Assembly (NCBI GenBank): GCA_001004265.1
Contig: LCQS01000013.1
Location: forward strand, 1-33,182
Reading direction: 5' to 3'
Length of the DNA: 33,182 nt
Source of the DNA: Parcubacteria group bacterium GW2011_GWA2_51_10
GTDB lineage: Bacteria > Patescibacteriota > Minisyncoccia > Phycocordibacterales > UBA2100
How positions within the stretch are numbered: the first letter of the stretch is position 1; each line of letters opens with the position of its first letter. The notes beneath the pieces are model-generated. The model saw only the letters and a list, made by a program, of their open reading frames with translations, searched no databases and had not been told where the DNA came from. The position numbers and the translations under genes are program-made. Below are positions 8,681-16,462 of the stretch, piece after piece.

Positions 8681-8780
8681 GGTTGCACATTCGCGCTGCT
8701 GCGCTCAGTACGTCCTACATTCGGCCTGGTGGCCTCAGCGTTTCCTCGTTCCCACTCGGTCATCGCTCGCTCGGTTGCAC
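8681..8780 (-). repeat. Non-coding relative of the uvrC/ung repeat family
   Basis: Minus strand GACCGAGTGGGAACGAGGAAACGCTGAGGCCACCAGGCCGAATGTAGGACGTACTGAGCGCAGCAGCGCGAATGTGCAACC. Confidence 0.6.
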
Positions 8781-8904
8781 ATTTTAAAGGGAGCGGTAGT
8801 ATGCTGGCGTAATGTAAGTTTTCAATGCTAGGGAGTCGAAGAGACAAACGGGGCAGGGAAAGGTTGGTTTACATTTTTAAGAAAAAAAACATACACACAG
8901 ACTC

Positions 8905-9240
8905 ATGGCAAAAAAGTTATATGTCGGTGGCCTGCCCTACGCCACGACAGACACGGAGCTGCGAGACGCATTCTCGCAGGCCGGTACTGTTGCATCAGCT
9001 ACCGTCATCATGGACAAGATGAGCGGTCGCTCGAAGGGTTTCGGATTCGTCGAAATGTCTTCCGATGAGGAAGCGCAGAAGGCGATCGAGATGATGAACG
9101 GGAAAGATTTCGGAGGACGGACTCTCACTGTAAACGAAGCTCGTCCGATGGAAGATCGCCCGCGACGCGATTTTCGCGGAGGCGGGAATGATCGCGGCGG
9201 ATACGGAGGTGGAAGAAATAGTGGTGGAAGAAGTTGGTAA
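8905..9240 (+). CDS. RRM-type RNA-binding protein, glycine-rich C-terminus
   Basis: KLYVGGLPYATTD (RNP2) and SKGFGFVEM (RNP1), RGGGNDRGGYGGGRNSGG tail. Confidence 0.93.
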   Translation: MAKKLYVGGLPYATTDTELRDAFSQAGTVASATVIMDKMSGRSKGFGFVEMSSDEEAQKAIEMMNGKDFGGRTLTVNEARPMEDRPRRDFRGGGNDRGGYGGGRNSGGRSW

Positions 9241-9264
9241 TGAACGAATAAGTAGAAGATAGGG

Positions 9265-9301
9265 AAAATACCCCGGTCGCATCTTGTGGCCGGGGTATTT
9301 T
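9265..9301 (+). terminator. Rho-independent terminator of RRM gene
   Basis: AAAATACCCCGG...CCGGGGTATTTT. Confidence 0.85.
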
Positions 9302-9379
9302 CAATGTGGCATTAAAGGATTTTCCACATCATCGTGGCTGCGCGCATCCTGCCCTACTAAATCGTGCCATACTTAGCGC

Positions 9380-9757
9380 ATGAAGTATGGGCGGCTCTTT
9401 GGATGGGGAATAGTCATGTATGCGGTCATGTTTCTGCTATGGTCTGCGTTCACGCGTCTCGATTTTACCGCCGGCCCTGCTCCGACGCTCATTTCTCTCG
9501 CGATACTCATCGTGATTGCGATATTGGCCGGCCGCCTACTCCACTATTCATCCTGGAAGGACATCCTGCCGTATTCGTTGGGCTGGGCAATCATTGTGGC
9601 TGTTCTCGACGCTCTACTCACGGTGCCTTTTACCGGATGGCAGATATTTCTGCAGCCGAGCGTACTTATTGGCTACGCTCTCATTATCCTCGTTCCGCTT
9701 CTCGCTTTTGATCGCGCGCCGATCGCGTCAGACGACGTGCTGAAAAGGCAAACGTGA
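9380..9757 (+). CDS. Hypothetical multi-pass membrane protein
   Basis: Four hydrophobic segments; CATACT 9368-9373 6 nt before ATG. Confidence 0.7.
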   Translation: MKYGRLFGWGIVMYAVMFLLWSAFTRLDFTAGPAPTLISLAILIVIAILAGRLLHYSSWKDILPYSLGWAIIVAVLDALLTVPFTGWQIFLQPSVLIGYALIILVPLLAFDRAPIASDDVLKRQT

Positions 9758-10846
9758 CTACTTCCGAGAGTGCTGTAGCAGATTCGCCCGTGCAGACGCG
9801 CGCGGGGTTCAATGCTCTTCACGCACATCGTTTTTTGTTCCGCGTCGGATTGTGTCTCGCGGGAGTCTTCGCCTGGGTCTTCGTTTTTGAATATTTCTTT
9901 TGCACTCCTTCTCGGCGCGGCATATATCTATCTTGGCGCGACGCTCGAAGGGCTCGTCAACGGCGCCCCGCCCTCGTGGGGCATTGCGTTTTTTGCAATA
10001 CTTCTCGGCGCGTACCGCGCGCTCTATTGGATCCCGTATCAGTTAAGCGGTGGGCGAGCGCTCGGTGAAAGCTCTCGCACATCTCTCGTGTACGAAGTGA
10101 TAATTGCACTCATGCCCGCATTCGCCGGGCTCACACTTATAGCCGTTCCATTTGCCCCGCTACGCCTCCTTTTCGGCGCTGCAGTCTTTGCAGCCATCTC
10201 GCTCATTCCGCTCATTGCAGTCAAAGACTCTAGCGAGAATTTCTCGTGGAGCTATGGGAGGAGTCTTAGCGAATTTCTTGCGGATAGGCACACGGCGCTG
10301 CGTATCGAATCCATCTTGCAGGGGATCCAGGGTGCGGTGCTGTTTCTTGTGTGGCCACTTGCAATTTTCCTCATTGTTGGTTCGGATTATCAATTGCTCG
10401 GATATATTCTGACGGCCACGCTCGTCGCCGTGCTTTTTCTACGGACGTTCTGGCGCGGCTTCATGCGGAAAACTGGATTAGAGCATTCGACAACTGCGCA
10501 TGTCGCGACATCTGTATCGGGTTGGGCGCTGCGACTTTTTGCATGGACGCCGGTCGTTATTTTCATCGCGGATTCGTATTCCCATGCGACTGCGCCGCGA
10601 CGCACGTTTACCCTTGATGCTTCTGTCCTCGAGCAAGCGGCGGACTCGGGCTCATTTGTGGATGAGTACACTGCTCTTAAAGAAATAGGGCTTGCGTGTG
10701 GAAGAATTATTATTGCAGCTGTATTTGCAGTTCTCCTTTTTGCAACAACGCTACCGGTCGCATTTGCCACAGTTCTCATTGTCGCTGCGCTTGCGTCGGC
10801 GGCGTCGATTATCCTCGAACGGCGCGTGGCCCCGTCGCGCTACTAA
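9754..10846 (+). pseudogene. Multi-pass membrane transporter-like protein, apparent +1 frameshift near 9898
   Basis: GTG start overlapping previous TGA; frame 1 (HRFLFRVGLCLAGVFAWVFVFEYFF) continues naturally into frame 2 (FALLLGAAYIYLGATLEGLV...). Confidence 0.55.
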
Positions 10847-10856
10847 CGTCCAGAAA

Positions 10857-10884
10857 AAAACGGGAGCCGAGGCTCCCGTTTTCA
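10857..10884 (-). terminator. Terminator CGGGAGCC-ga-GGCTCCCG
   Basis: 8 bp stem with T/A runs on both sides (usable bidirectionally). Confidence 0.75.
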
Positions 10885-11250
10885 ATCACTCCGCCGCTTG
10901 AACTTTTGCGGCGTTCTGCCGAGAACTGGCGCAAATCTTTCGGGTGGAATCGGTGCCTCGTGGTCAGTGAAAGCGCGATATTGCCGTTCTGCTCTGTTCG
11001 CCTTAATGCGTTTTGACTTCCGTACGCTCTCAGCGCGCAAGTTGCTTTCTCTGATAATAGCAGCTCTGTAGTAGGCGAATTCCACATCCGATAGGTCGAC
11101 GTTGTGTGCTTTCTTCCACTGCTCAAGCATTGCGCTTACACCGTCGCTCATGGATACGAGCGGAAAGTCACGCCGGTGTTGCGCAACCTGCGACGTCAAA
11201 AGCTTGATGTCAGGTCGTAGAGGCGCTGGCCTCTTGATCGTCGTTGCCAT
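10882..11250 (-). CDS. Hypothetical basic protein (122 aa)
   Basis: SD tggagggttgagATG; terminator at the 3' end. Confidence 0.65.
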   Translation of the reverse strand: MATTIKRPAPLRPDIKLLTSQVAQHRRDFPLVSMSDGVSAMLEQWKKAHNVDLSDVEFAYYRAAIIRESNLRAESVRKSKRIKANRAERQYRAFTDHEAPIPPERFAPVLGRTPQKFKRRSD

Positions 11251-11312
11251 CTCAACCCTCCAGATAAAGATAATCAGTTGCCATTATGCAACAGTGTGTA
11301 AACACTGTGAAG

Positions 11313-11510
11313 CTACTCCGCCTTCTTTTTAATTTCGCTGCCCATGCGCGTTCGACGGCGTAATATGGCTTCCGCCGTTGGATCGAGTTTGCCACTATCC
11401 AACAGTTCTTTATTTTTCTGGGAAATGTTTGGCACACCCACCTCGTGCTCCGGAAGCTGTCTACGCGGTTTATGTTCGTACCGATTTTTTTTAAACTGGT
11501 CGATGCTCAT
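11313..11510 (-). CDS. Small Lys/Arg-rich hypothetical protein (65 aa)
   Basis: Upstream aaagagggcaacaatctATG; codirectional with neighbours. Confidence 0.5.
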   Translation of the reverse strand: MSIDQFKKNRYEHKPRRQLPEHEVGVPNISQKNKELLDSGKLDPTAEAILRRRTRMGSEIKKKAE

Positions 11511-11613
11511 AGATTGTTGCCCTCTTTCATATCAACAGCCGGAATCTTACAGGATCCTAAGCAAAAAAGAAACAGCGCCCATTCGGTAAGGCGCCGCTTC
11601 GGAAGTGTTTGGA

Positions 11614-11943
11614 TTACGAGAGTACGTCCAGTACTGCTTTGACACTTATGAGCTCTCGCAGCATCGGCTGGAAATGCATAACTCTCTTGTAGGCGTGGCC
11701 GAAGAAAATCGCCACTTCTCGACTCTCGTCTCGTGAGCAGACGCGTATATCAAGTCGTACTACCCACGTATGCTGCACAACGTCAACGAATATCCTCAGC
11801 GCATTCTTCCGAGGCACTCGCCGCGAGAACACACCACGCAGCGAGCGTCGTTGCATCGGGGTCATTCGTATCTTCGAGCGTATCCCGATAGTGACATCGC
11901 CGGTTGCGTGAGGATAAACAAGAACACCCTCAAAACGTCGCAT
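11614..11943 (-). CDS. Hypothetical protein (109 aa)
   Basis: SD gaaaggagatttacATG; downstream GCGCC...GGCGC stem with T-rich tail. Confidence 0.6.
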   Translation of the reverse strand: MRRFEGVLVYPHATGDVTIGIRSKIRMTPMQRRSLRGVFSRRVPRKNALRIFVDVVQHTWVVRLDIRVCSRDESREVAIFFGHAYKRVMHFQPMLRELISVKAVLDVLS

Positions 11944-12134
11944 GTAAATCTCCTTTCATCTGTCATTGGTGGAGTGGTTTGGCTGTAGAGCAAAGCTACG
12001 CATTTAATAACACGTAATTAAACTTATAACAAGGTTTCGACAACCTCCTTCTCCACGGCGCCGTCGGCTCCGCCTTTTAGCTGCTTCATCCCGATACCAT
12101 CCTCCTACGGAGGAGCTACGGGGCGGGAAGTGCT

Positions 12135-12587
12135 TTATGAAAACAATGATTCAATTATTTCTTTTACTGCTGACCCGTCAGCTTGGTTTTTCAATTCTCT
12201 CATCACGGCGCCCATGAGGATGCCAATTTTTGATTTGTCGGTGATGTTCATGCGCGCTTTCACTTCTTTCGCGATCTTTTCGATTTCACCGCGCGACATT
12301 TGCGCTGGCATGTACTCCGCGAGAATTTTGAGCTCCGCTTCTTCCTTTTGCGCGAGATCATCCCGATTGCCTTTTCTGAACTGCTCTATGGAATCTCTGC
12401 GCTGCTTGACAGCTCGTTTGATAACCGCGAGCGCGTCGTCGTCGGAAATTTGCTCGGTCGGCTTCATGCCTTTTCCAACGAGTTCATTCGTGAACGCGGC
12501 GAGAAGTCCACGGAGTGTATTAGTCCGTATCTCGTCTCTCGCCTTCATCGAGCGGGTGAGATCTTCACGGATTTTTTCCGATAACAT
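12135..12587 (-). CDS. GatB/YqeY domain protein
   Basis: MLSEKIREDLTRSMKARDEIRTNTLRGLLAAFTNE...GAVMRELKNQADGSAVKEIIE; start re-assigned to 12587. Confidence 0.9.
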   Translation of the reverse strand: MLSEKIREDLTRSMKARDEIRTNTLRGLLAAFTNELVGKGMKPTEQISDDDALAVIKRAVKQRRDSIEQFRKGNRDDLAQKEEAELKILAEYMPAQMSRGEIEKIAKEVKARMNITDKSKIGILMGAVMRELKNQADGSAVKEIIESLFS

Positions 12588-12593
12588 CGCAAA

Positions 12594-12611
12594 AGTATAG
12601 CATGATACAAT
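12594..12611. promoter_or_regulatory. Overlapping divergent -10 boxes for yqeY (TATACT, minus) and rmuC (TACAAT, plus)
   Basis: Minus TATACT 12599-12594, 6 nt to ATG; plus TACAAT 12606-12611, 7 nt to ATG. Confidence 0.65.
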
Positions 12612-12618
12612 CGCAAAT

Positions 12619-13698
12619 ATGGAGTGGGCTATTGTCGTATTGCTTCTCGCAGTCCTTGCATTTCTCATACTCCTCTACAGGCGCGGACAAAGTACGAAAG
12701 ACGATTCGCAGAGTATGCTTCTTTTGCAGAATCAGATACAGGAATTATCTCGCGGCCTAGATCAGAAGTTAGGGGAGGGAACAACCAGGATGTTCGAGTC
12801 AATGAAAACTCAGTTCGGCGAATCGCAGCGGCTTGCATCTGACATACGCGACCTCGTAGCGAAACAATTAACCGAAGTAGCGCGCGAGCAGACAAAGACC
12901 AATGAAGCGACAACGAGGTTCATGACTATAGCGGAGCAGCTGGCAAACCTAGAGAAAGTACTAAAGCATCAAAAACAACGAGGTAACCTTGGAGAGGCAT
13001 CGCTCGAGCTGATTCTGGGAAATATTCTGCCGCCTGGTTCCTATAAAATGCAGTATGAATTTCCCGGCGGAGAAACTGTAGATGCTGTTGTGGTAACCAA
13101 AGAGGGTGTAATACCGATAGACGCCAAATTTTCTCTAGACAACTACCAGCGGCTCGTGAATGCGATAGACGAAACCCAGCGAGAGGAACTTGAAAAGCAA
13201 TTTAAAAACGACCTAAAGCTTCGTATCGATGAATGCGCAAAGTACGTGCGCCCCAAGGACGGGACGCTCCCTTTTGCGTTCATGTATATTCCGGCTGAAG
13301 CGATCTATTATGACCTGCTTATCAATGAAGTCGGCTCCGTTAAAGTAAATACGCGCAATCTAATCGACTACGCATACAATGAAAAGAAGGTCATCATAGT
13401 CTCGCCGACGACTTTTGCGGCTTATCTTCAATCTGTACTTTATGGATTCAAAGCATTTAAAATTGAAGAAACGGCGAAAGACATCGCAAAAAATGTCGAA
13501 GCGCTCGGGAGACATCTGAAAGCATATGAAGACTACTATAAAAAAATAGGGAATTCGCTTTCAACTACAGTCAACCATTTCAATGCGGGTTCAAGAGAGC
13601 TCGGGAAAATCGATAAAGATGTTTTGAAAATTACCGGAGTCTCCGCCGAATTGGAGACGCCGCTTTTAGATAAGCCCGTACTTGCCCGTGATGAATAG
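12619..13698 (+). CDS. rmuC: DNA recombination protein RmuC
   Basis: N-terminal TM, coiled coil, then RGNLGEASLELILGNILPPGSYKMQYEFPGGETVDAVVVTKEGVIPIDAKFSLDNYQRL. Confidence 0.92.
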   Translation: MEWAIVVLLLAVLAFLILLYRRGQSTKDDSQSMLLLQNQIQELSRGLDQKLGEGTTRMFESMKTQFGESQRLASDIRDLVAKQLTEVAREQTKTNEATTRFMTIAEQLANLEKVLKHQKQRGNLGEASLELILGNILPPGSYKMQYEFPGGETVDAVVVTKEGVIPIDAKFSLDNYQRLVNAIDETQREELEKQFKNDLKLRIDECAKYVRPKDGTLPFAFMYIPAEAIYYDLLINEVGSVKVNTRNLIDYAYNEKKVIIVSPTTFAAYLQSVLYGFKAFKIEETAKDIAKNVEALGRHLKAYEDYYKKIGNSLSTTVNHFNAGSRELGKIDKDVLKITGVSAELETPLLDKPVLARDE

Positions 13699-13726
13699 AG
13701 ATTGTATAGTGCTGACTTCATATCGT

Positions 13727-14044
13727 ATGGCGAAAATAGCGATTATCGAGACCGGGGGGAAGCAATATCTTGTCACACAGGATACCGTTTTGAATGTTGA
13801 AAAGATTTCAGATTCGGAAAAGGCGGGATCAAAGATAACTTTTGATAAGGTTCTGCTGACAGACGATGGAAACGAAACTAAAGTTGGCTCTCCTTATGTA
13901 GAGGGAGCAAAGGTTTCTGCGGAGCTGATTGAGCAGGGGAAGGCCGACAAGGTGACTGTCATTCGATATCGCCAAAAAAGCCGCTACTTTAAGAAAAGAG
14001 GACACAGACAGCCATATACAAAGATTAGAATCACGCAGGTATAA
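13727..14044 (+). CDS. rplU: 50S ribosomal protein bL21
   Basis: MAKIAIIETGGKQYLVTQDTVLNVEKI...VTVIRYRQKSRYFKKRGHRQPYTKIRI. Confidence 0.95.
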   Translation: MAKIAIIETGGKQYLVTQDTVLNVEKISDSEKAGSKITFDKVLLTDDGNETKVGSPYVEGAKVSAELIEQGKADKVTVIRYRQKSRYFKKRGHRQPYTKIRITQV

Positions 14045-14114
14045 TTTTTTTCACAAGCCGAATTCTGCTAGCCGTGCTAGCATATTGGTTCACCAACTAG
14101 AAAGTGGAGTGTTC

Positions 14115-14282
14115 ATGAACTGGACGGCCATATCCATGGGGGCCATAGGTGGAGCTTGTGCACAGAACATAACGCTAAATTGGCTCGGTGCCAGTGTTCC
14201 TGCTGTGATCTTTGCAGCTCTGATGTTATGCGGAGTCGCGGGATTCGTTTCCTGGGCGCTGAGCCTACCCTCAAATCCGTGA
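14115..14282 (+). CDS. Small two-helix membrane peptide (55 aa)
   Basis: Start MNWTAISMGAIGGACAQ with upstream gtggagtgttc SD; followed by hairpin. Confidence 0.55.
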   Translation: MNWTAISMGAIGGACAQNITLNWLGASVPAVIFAALMLCGVAGFVSWALSLPSNP

Positions 14283-14290
14283 CGACAAAG

Positions 14291-14318
14291 GGCCGCGAGC
14301 TGTTTCTAGCTCGCGGCC
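14291..14318 (+). terminator. 10 bp GC-rich terminator-like hairpin
   Basis: GGCCGCGAGC-tgtttcta-GCTCGCGGCC then gactactttctg. Confidence 0.65.
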
Positions 14319-14320
14319 GA

Positions 14321-14938
14321 CTACTTTCTGCCCGCGAGGGCGTTTTTTATGGTATCAGGATCGGCGTACTCGAGTTCACTTCCGGTCGAAAGGCCGCGGC
14401 CGAGCGATGTGATTGCGAATTTAGATTCTTTTGATAGCGGGGCAAGTTCTTCGCGAAGTCGCACGGCAGTGGCATCACCCTCTGGATTCGCCGGAAGTGC
14501 CAGAATTATTTCGCGCAATCCATTCCTTGCTCGAGCAGGTATTGATGAAAGCAACTCGCGCATCCGCAAGTGATTTGTTTTCTCGGACGCGAGTGAAATT
14601 GTGCCCCCGAGGACGAAGTAGCGCCCTCGATACGTATGCGATCTCTCAAGAGCGTTAAGATCGGCATTGCTCGCAACGATTGCCAGAAGTTTTGCGTCGC
14701 GATCTTTGTCCGCGCAAATAGTACAAACTGGGGTGGCGCTCTTTTTTAATGAGGCAAAAAAGCGCATGCACTCCGAACACCTCTCGACTGCCCCCGATAG
14801 TTCCTCAATAGTTTTCGCGAGCTCGCGGCGTAGAGCGGAGCCACCCCGAAGAAGATACTGCACGAAGCGCTCCGCCTGCCGGGGCCCAATGCCTGGAAAT
14901 TTCTCGAATAGGGAAGCGAGGCGCTCTAGAGAATCCAT
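14321..14938 (-). CDS. recR: Recombination protein RecR
   Basis: MDSLERLASLFEKFPGIGPRQAERFVQYLL; CSEC...CTIC zinc motif; YVFLGG-like RYFVLGGTISL. Confidence 0.93.
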   Translation of the reverse strand: MDSLERLASLFEKFPGIGPRQAERFVQYLLRGGSALRRELAKTIEELSGAVERCSECMRFFASLKKSATPVCTICADKDRDAKLLAIVASNADLNALERSHTYRGRYFVLGGTISLASEKTNHLRMRELLSSIPARARNGLREIILALPANPEGDATAVRLREELAPLSKESKFAITSLGRGLSTGSELEYADPDTIKNALAGRK

Positions 14939-14949
14939 AAGATGATGTG

Positions 14950-15044
14950 CCAATCTACGAATCTATTCCAATCTACAAATAATTACGAATAATCATCCCG
15001 CGTATTTGTAGACATTCGTAGCATTCGCATCATTCGCAGATTGG
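14950..15044. repeat. Degenerate short-period repeat and inverted repeat (ATTCGTAGC/ATTCGCATC/ATTCGCAGA)
   Basis: CCAATCT/AGATTGG outer arms, TCTACAAATA/TATTTGTAGA inner arms. Confidence 0.65.
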
Positions 15045-15051
15045 GACGTTT

Positions 15052-16291
15052 TTAGAAGGGGGCGGTGTCTTCCATCTGCGTCTCGGGAGTAAAATCGCCG
15101 AATTCGCTCTTCTCTATGGACAGGAACGTCGTTTTCTCCTCGTCGAATCGCAGATCGACTTTTCCGATCGGGCCGTTGCGATGTTTTTCAACCATGATCT
15201 CCGCAATGCCGGGTCTATCGGAATTCTCATTCATCTTATCGTCGCGGTGTATAAACATCACGACATCCGCATCTTGCTCCAGGCTTCCGCTGTCGCGAAG
15301 ATCGGAAAGCCGCGGCTTGCCGCGGCGGCTCTCGATGGCACGCGAGAGCTGGGAGAGCGCCATGACGGGAACGTCGAGTTCGCGCGCCATTGCTTTAAGA
15401 GATCGCGATATTTCTGTTACTTGCTGAACCATCGAGTCGCCGCCCCGCGAGTGCAACGGCGTGATGAGCTGCAAATAATCTACAATGATGAGTCCGAGTC
15501 CTTTCTCCATCTTGAGGCGACGGGCAACGGAGCGCATCGAAAGCACCGTAGAGCTCGGCCGGTCGTCAATGTAGATCGGCGCCTCTGACAGCGCGGCCAT
15601 GCCGTTATGCAGTCGCTCGTACTCTTCGTCTTTGGAAATTTTTCCTGTCCGAAGGCGCCACGAATTCACGCCCGCCTGTGCCGCGAGCATTCTATCGACA
15701 AGTTGCTGGGAGCTCATTTCGAGAGAAAAAATGCCGACCGACGTGCCGTGCTTGATTGCGGTTTGCCGCGCGATATCCAAAGCGAGCGCGGTCTTTCCCA
15801 CGGAGGGTCTCGCCGCGAGAAGGATGAGATCGGACTTCTGCAGACCCGCGAGTAGATTGTCGAGCTGACTGAATCCCGTTGGTACGCCGCGAATCTCGCC
15901 CCTGGAAACCGAGCTCTCCGATGGTCGCCGCCGCATCAATGAGTGAACGCAGCACGAACTTTGACTGCACGATATGCGCATAATGTCGGGCGCTCCCGGG
16001 AGAAGCCGCGGCACCCGCGAGCTCCGACAAGAAGCCCCCGCCGCCGATGTCGGCGAGTTGCTTGCGCTCTTTCAGTTTGCCCGCGACGGTAATAACATCG
16101 ATAGGCTCACTCTTTGCATAAAGCGAGAGCATGGCATCGAAAATAGTTCGGTGTTTGCCAGCGTAGAAAGAATCGATAGAGACCACGTCGGCGACCTCAT
16201 ACATCGCATTTTGGTTGAGCATAAGAGCTCCGAGGAGCGCGTGCTCCATTTCGATATCTTGCGGAGGAACGCGTATGGTTTTTGCTGACAT
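15052..16291 (-). pseudogene. dnaB: Replicative DNA helicase DnaB, frame-disrupted with inter-domain linker missing
   Basis: N-terminal domain in one frame (IEMEHALLGALMLNQNA...SLIDAAATIGELGFQ), RecA-like domain in another (EIRGVPTGFSQLDNLLAGLQKSDLILLAARPSVGKTALALDIA). Confidence 0.8.
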
Positions 16292-16391
16292 TGAGGCGAT
16301 TCTAGCATGGCGCGTTTCGACCTATTTTTGAGATCATTTTTAACTCTTGGTACTAATCTGTGGATACGAAGCGCGCTCTGTTGCGATGCAT

Positions 16392-16420
16392 TTGACTGTG
16401 TGGTATTCTTTTGCTACAAC
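16392..16420 (+). promoter_or_regulatory. Sigma70-type promoter TTGACT-17-TACAAC
   Basis: Upstream of the 16463 CDS with a short 5' UTR. Confidence 0.45.
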
Positions 16421-16462
16421 TTACAACACAGTAGCAATAATAGTCAACTTTCTATCCACATT

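Noticed and set aside
8325-8831. 168 aa plus-strand ORF
   Set aside because: Runs antisense through a terminator, a SD-bearing minus ORF and a repeat; no coding evidence.
12040-12130. Possible small gene or RNA in the yqeY downstream spacer (CCTCCtacGGAGG)
   Set aside because: Only a short palindrome could be supported; insufficient structure or coding signal to call a feature.
12130-12600. 156 aa plus-strand ORF
   Set aside because: Exact antisense of yqeY, Ser/Phe-rich shadow translation.
16307-16462. N-terminal extension of the sigma4/HARE-HTH ORF
   Set aside because: Contains the TTGACT-17-TACAAC promoter; homology begins after MITFSPRAVTKDLL.
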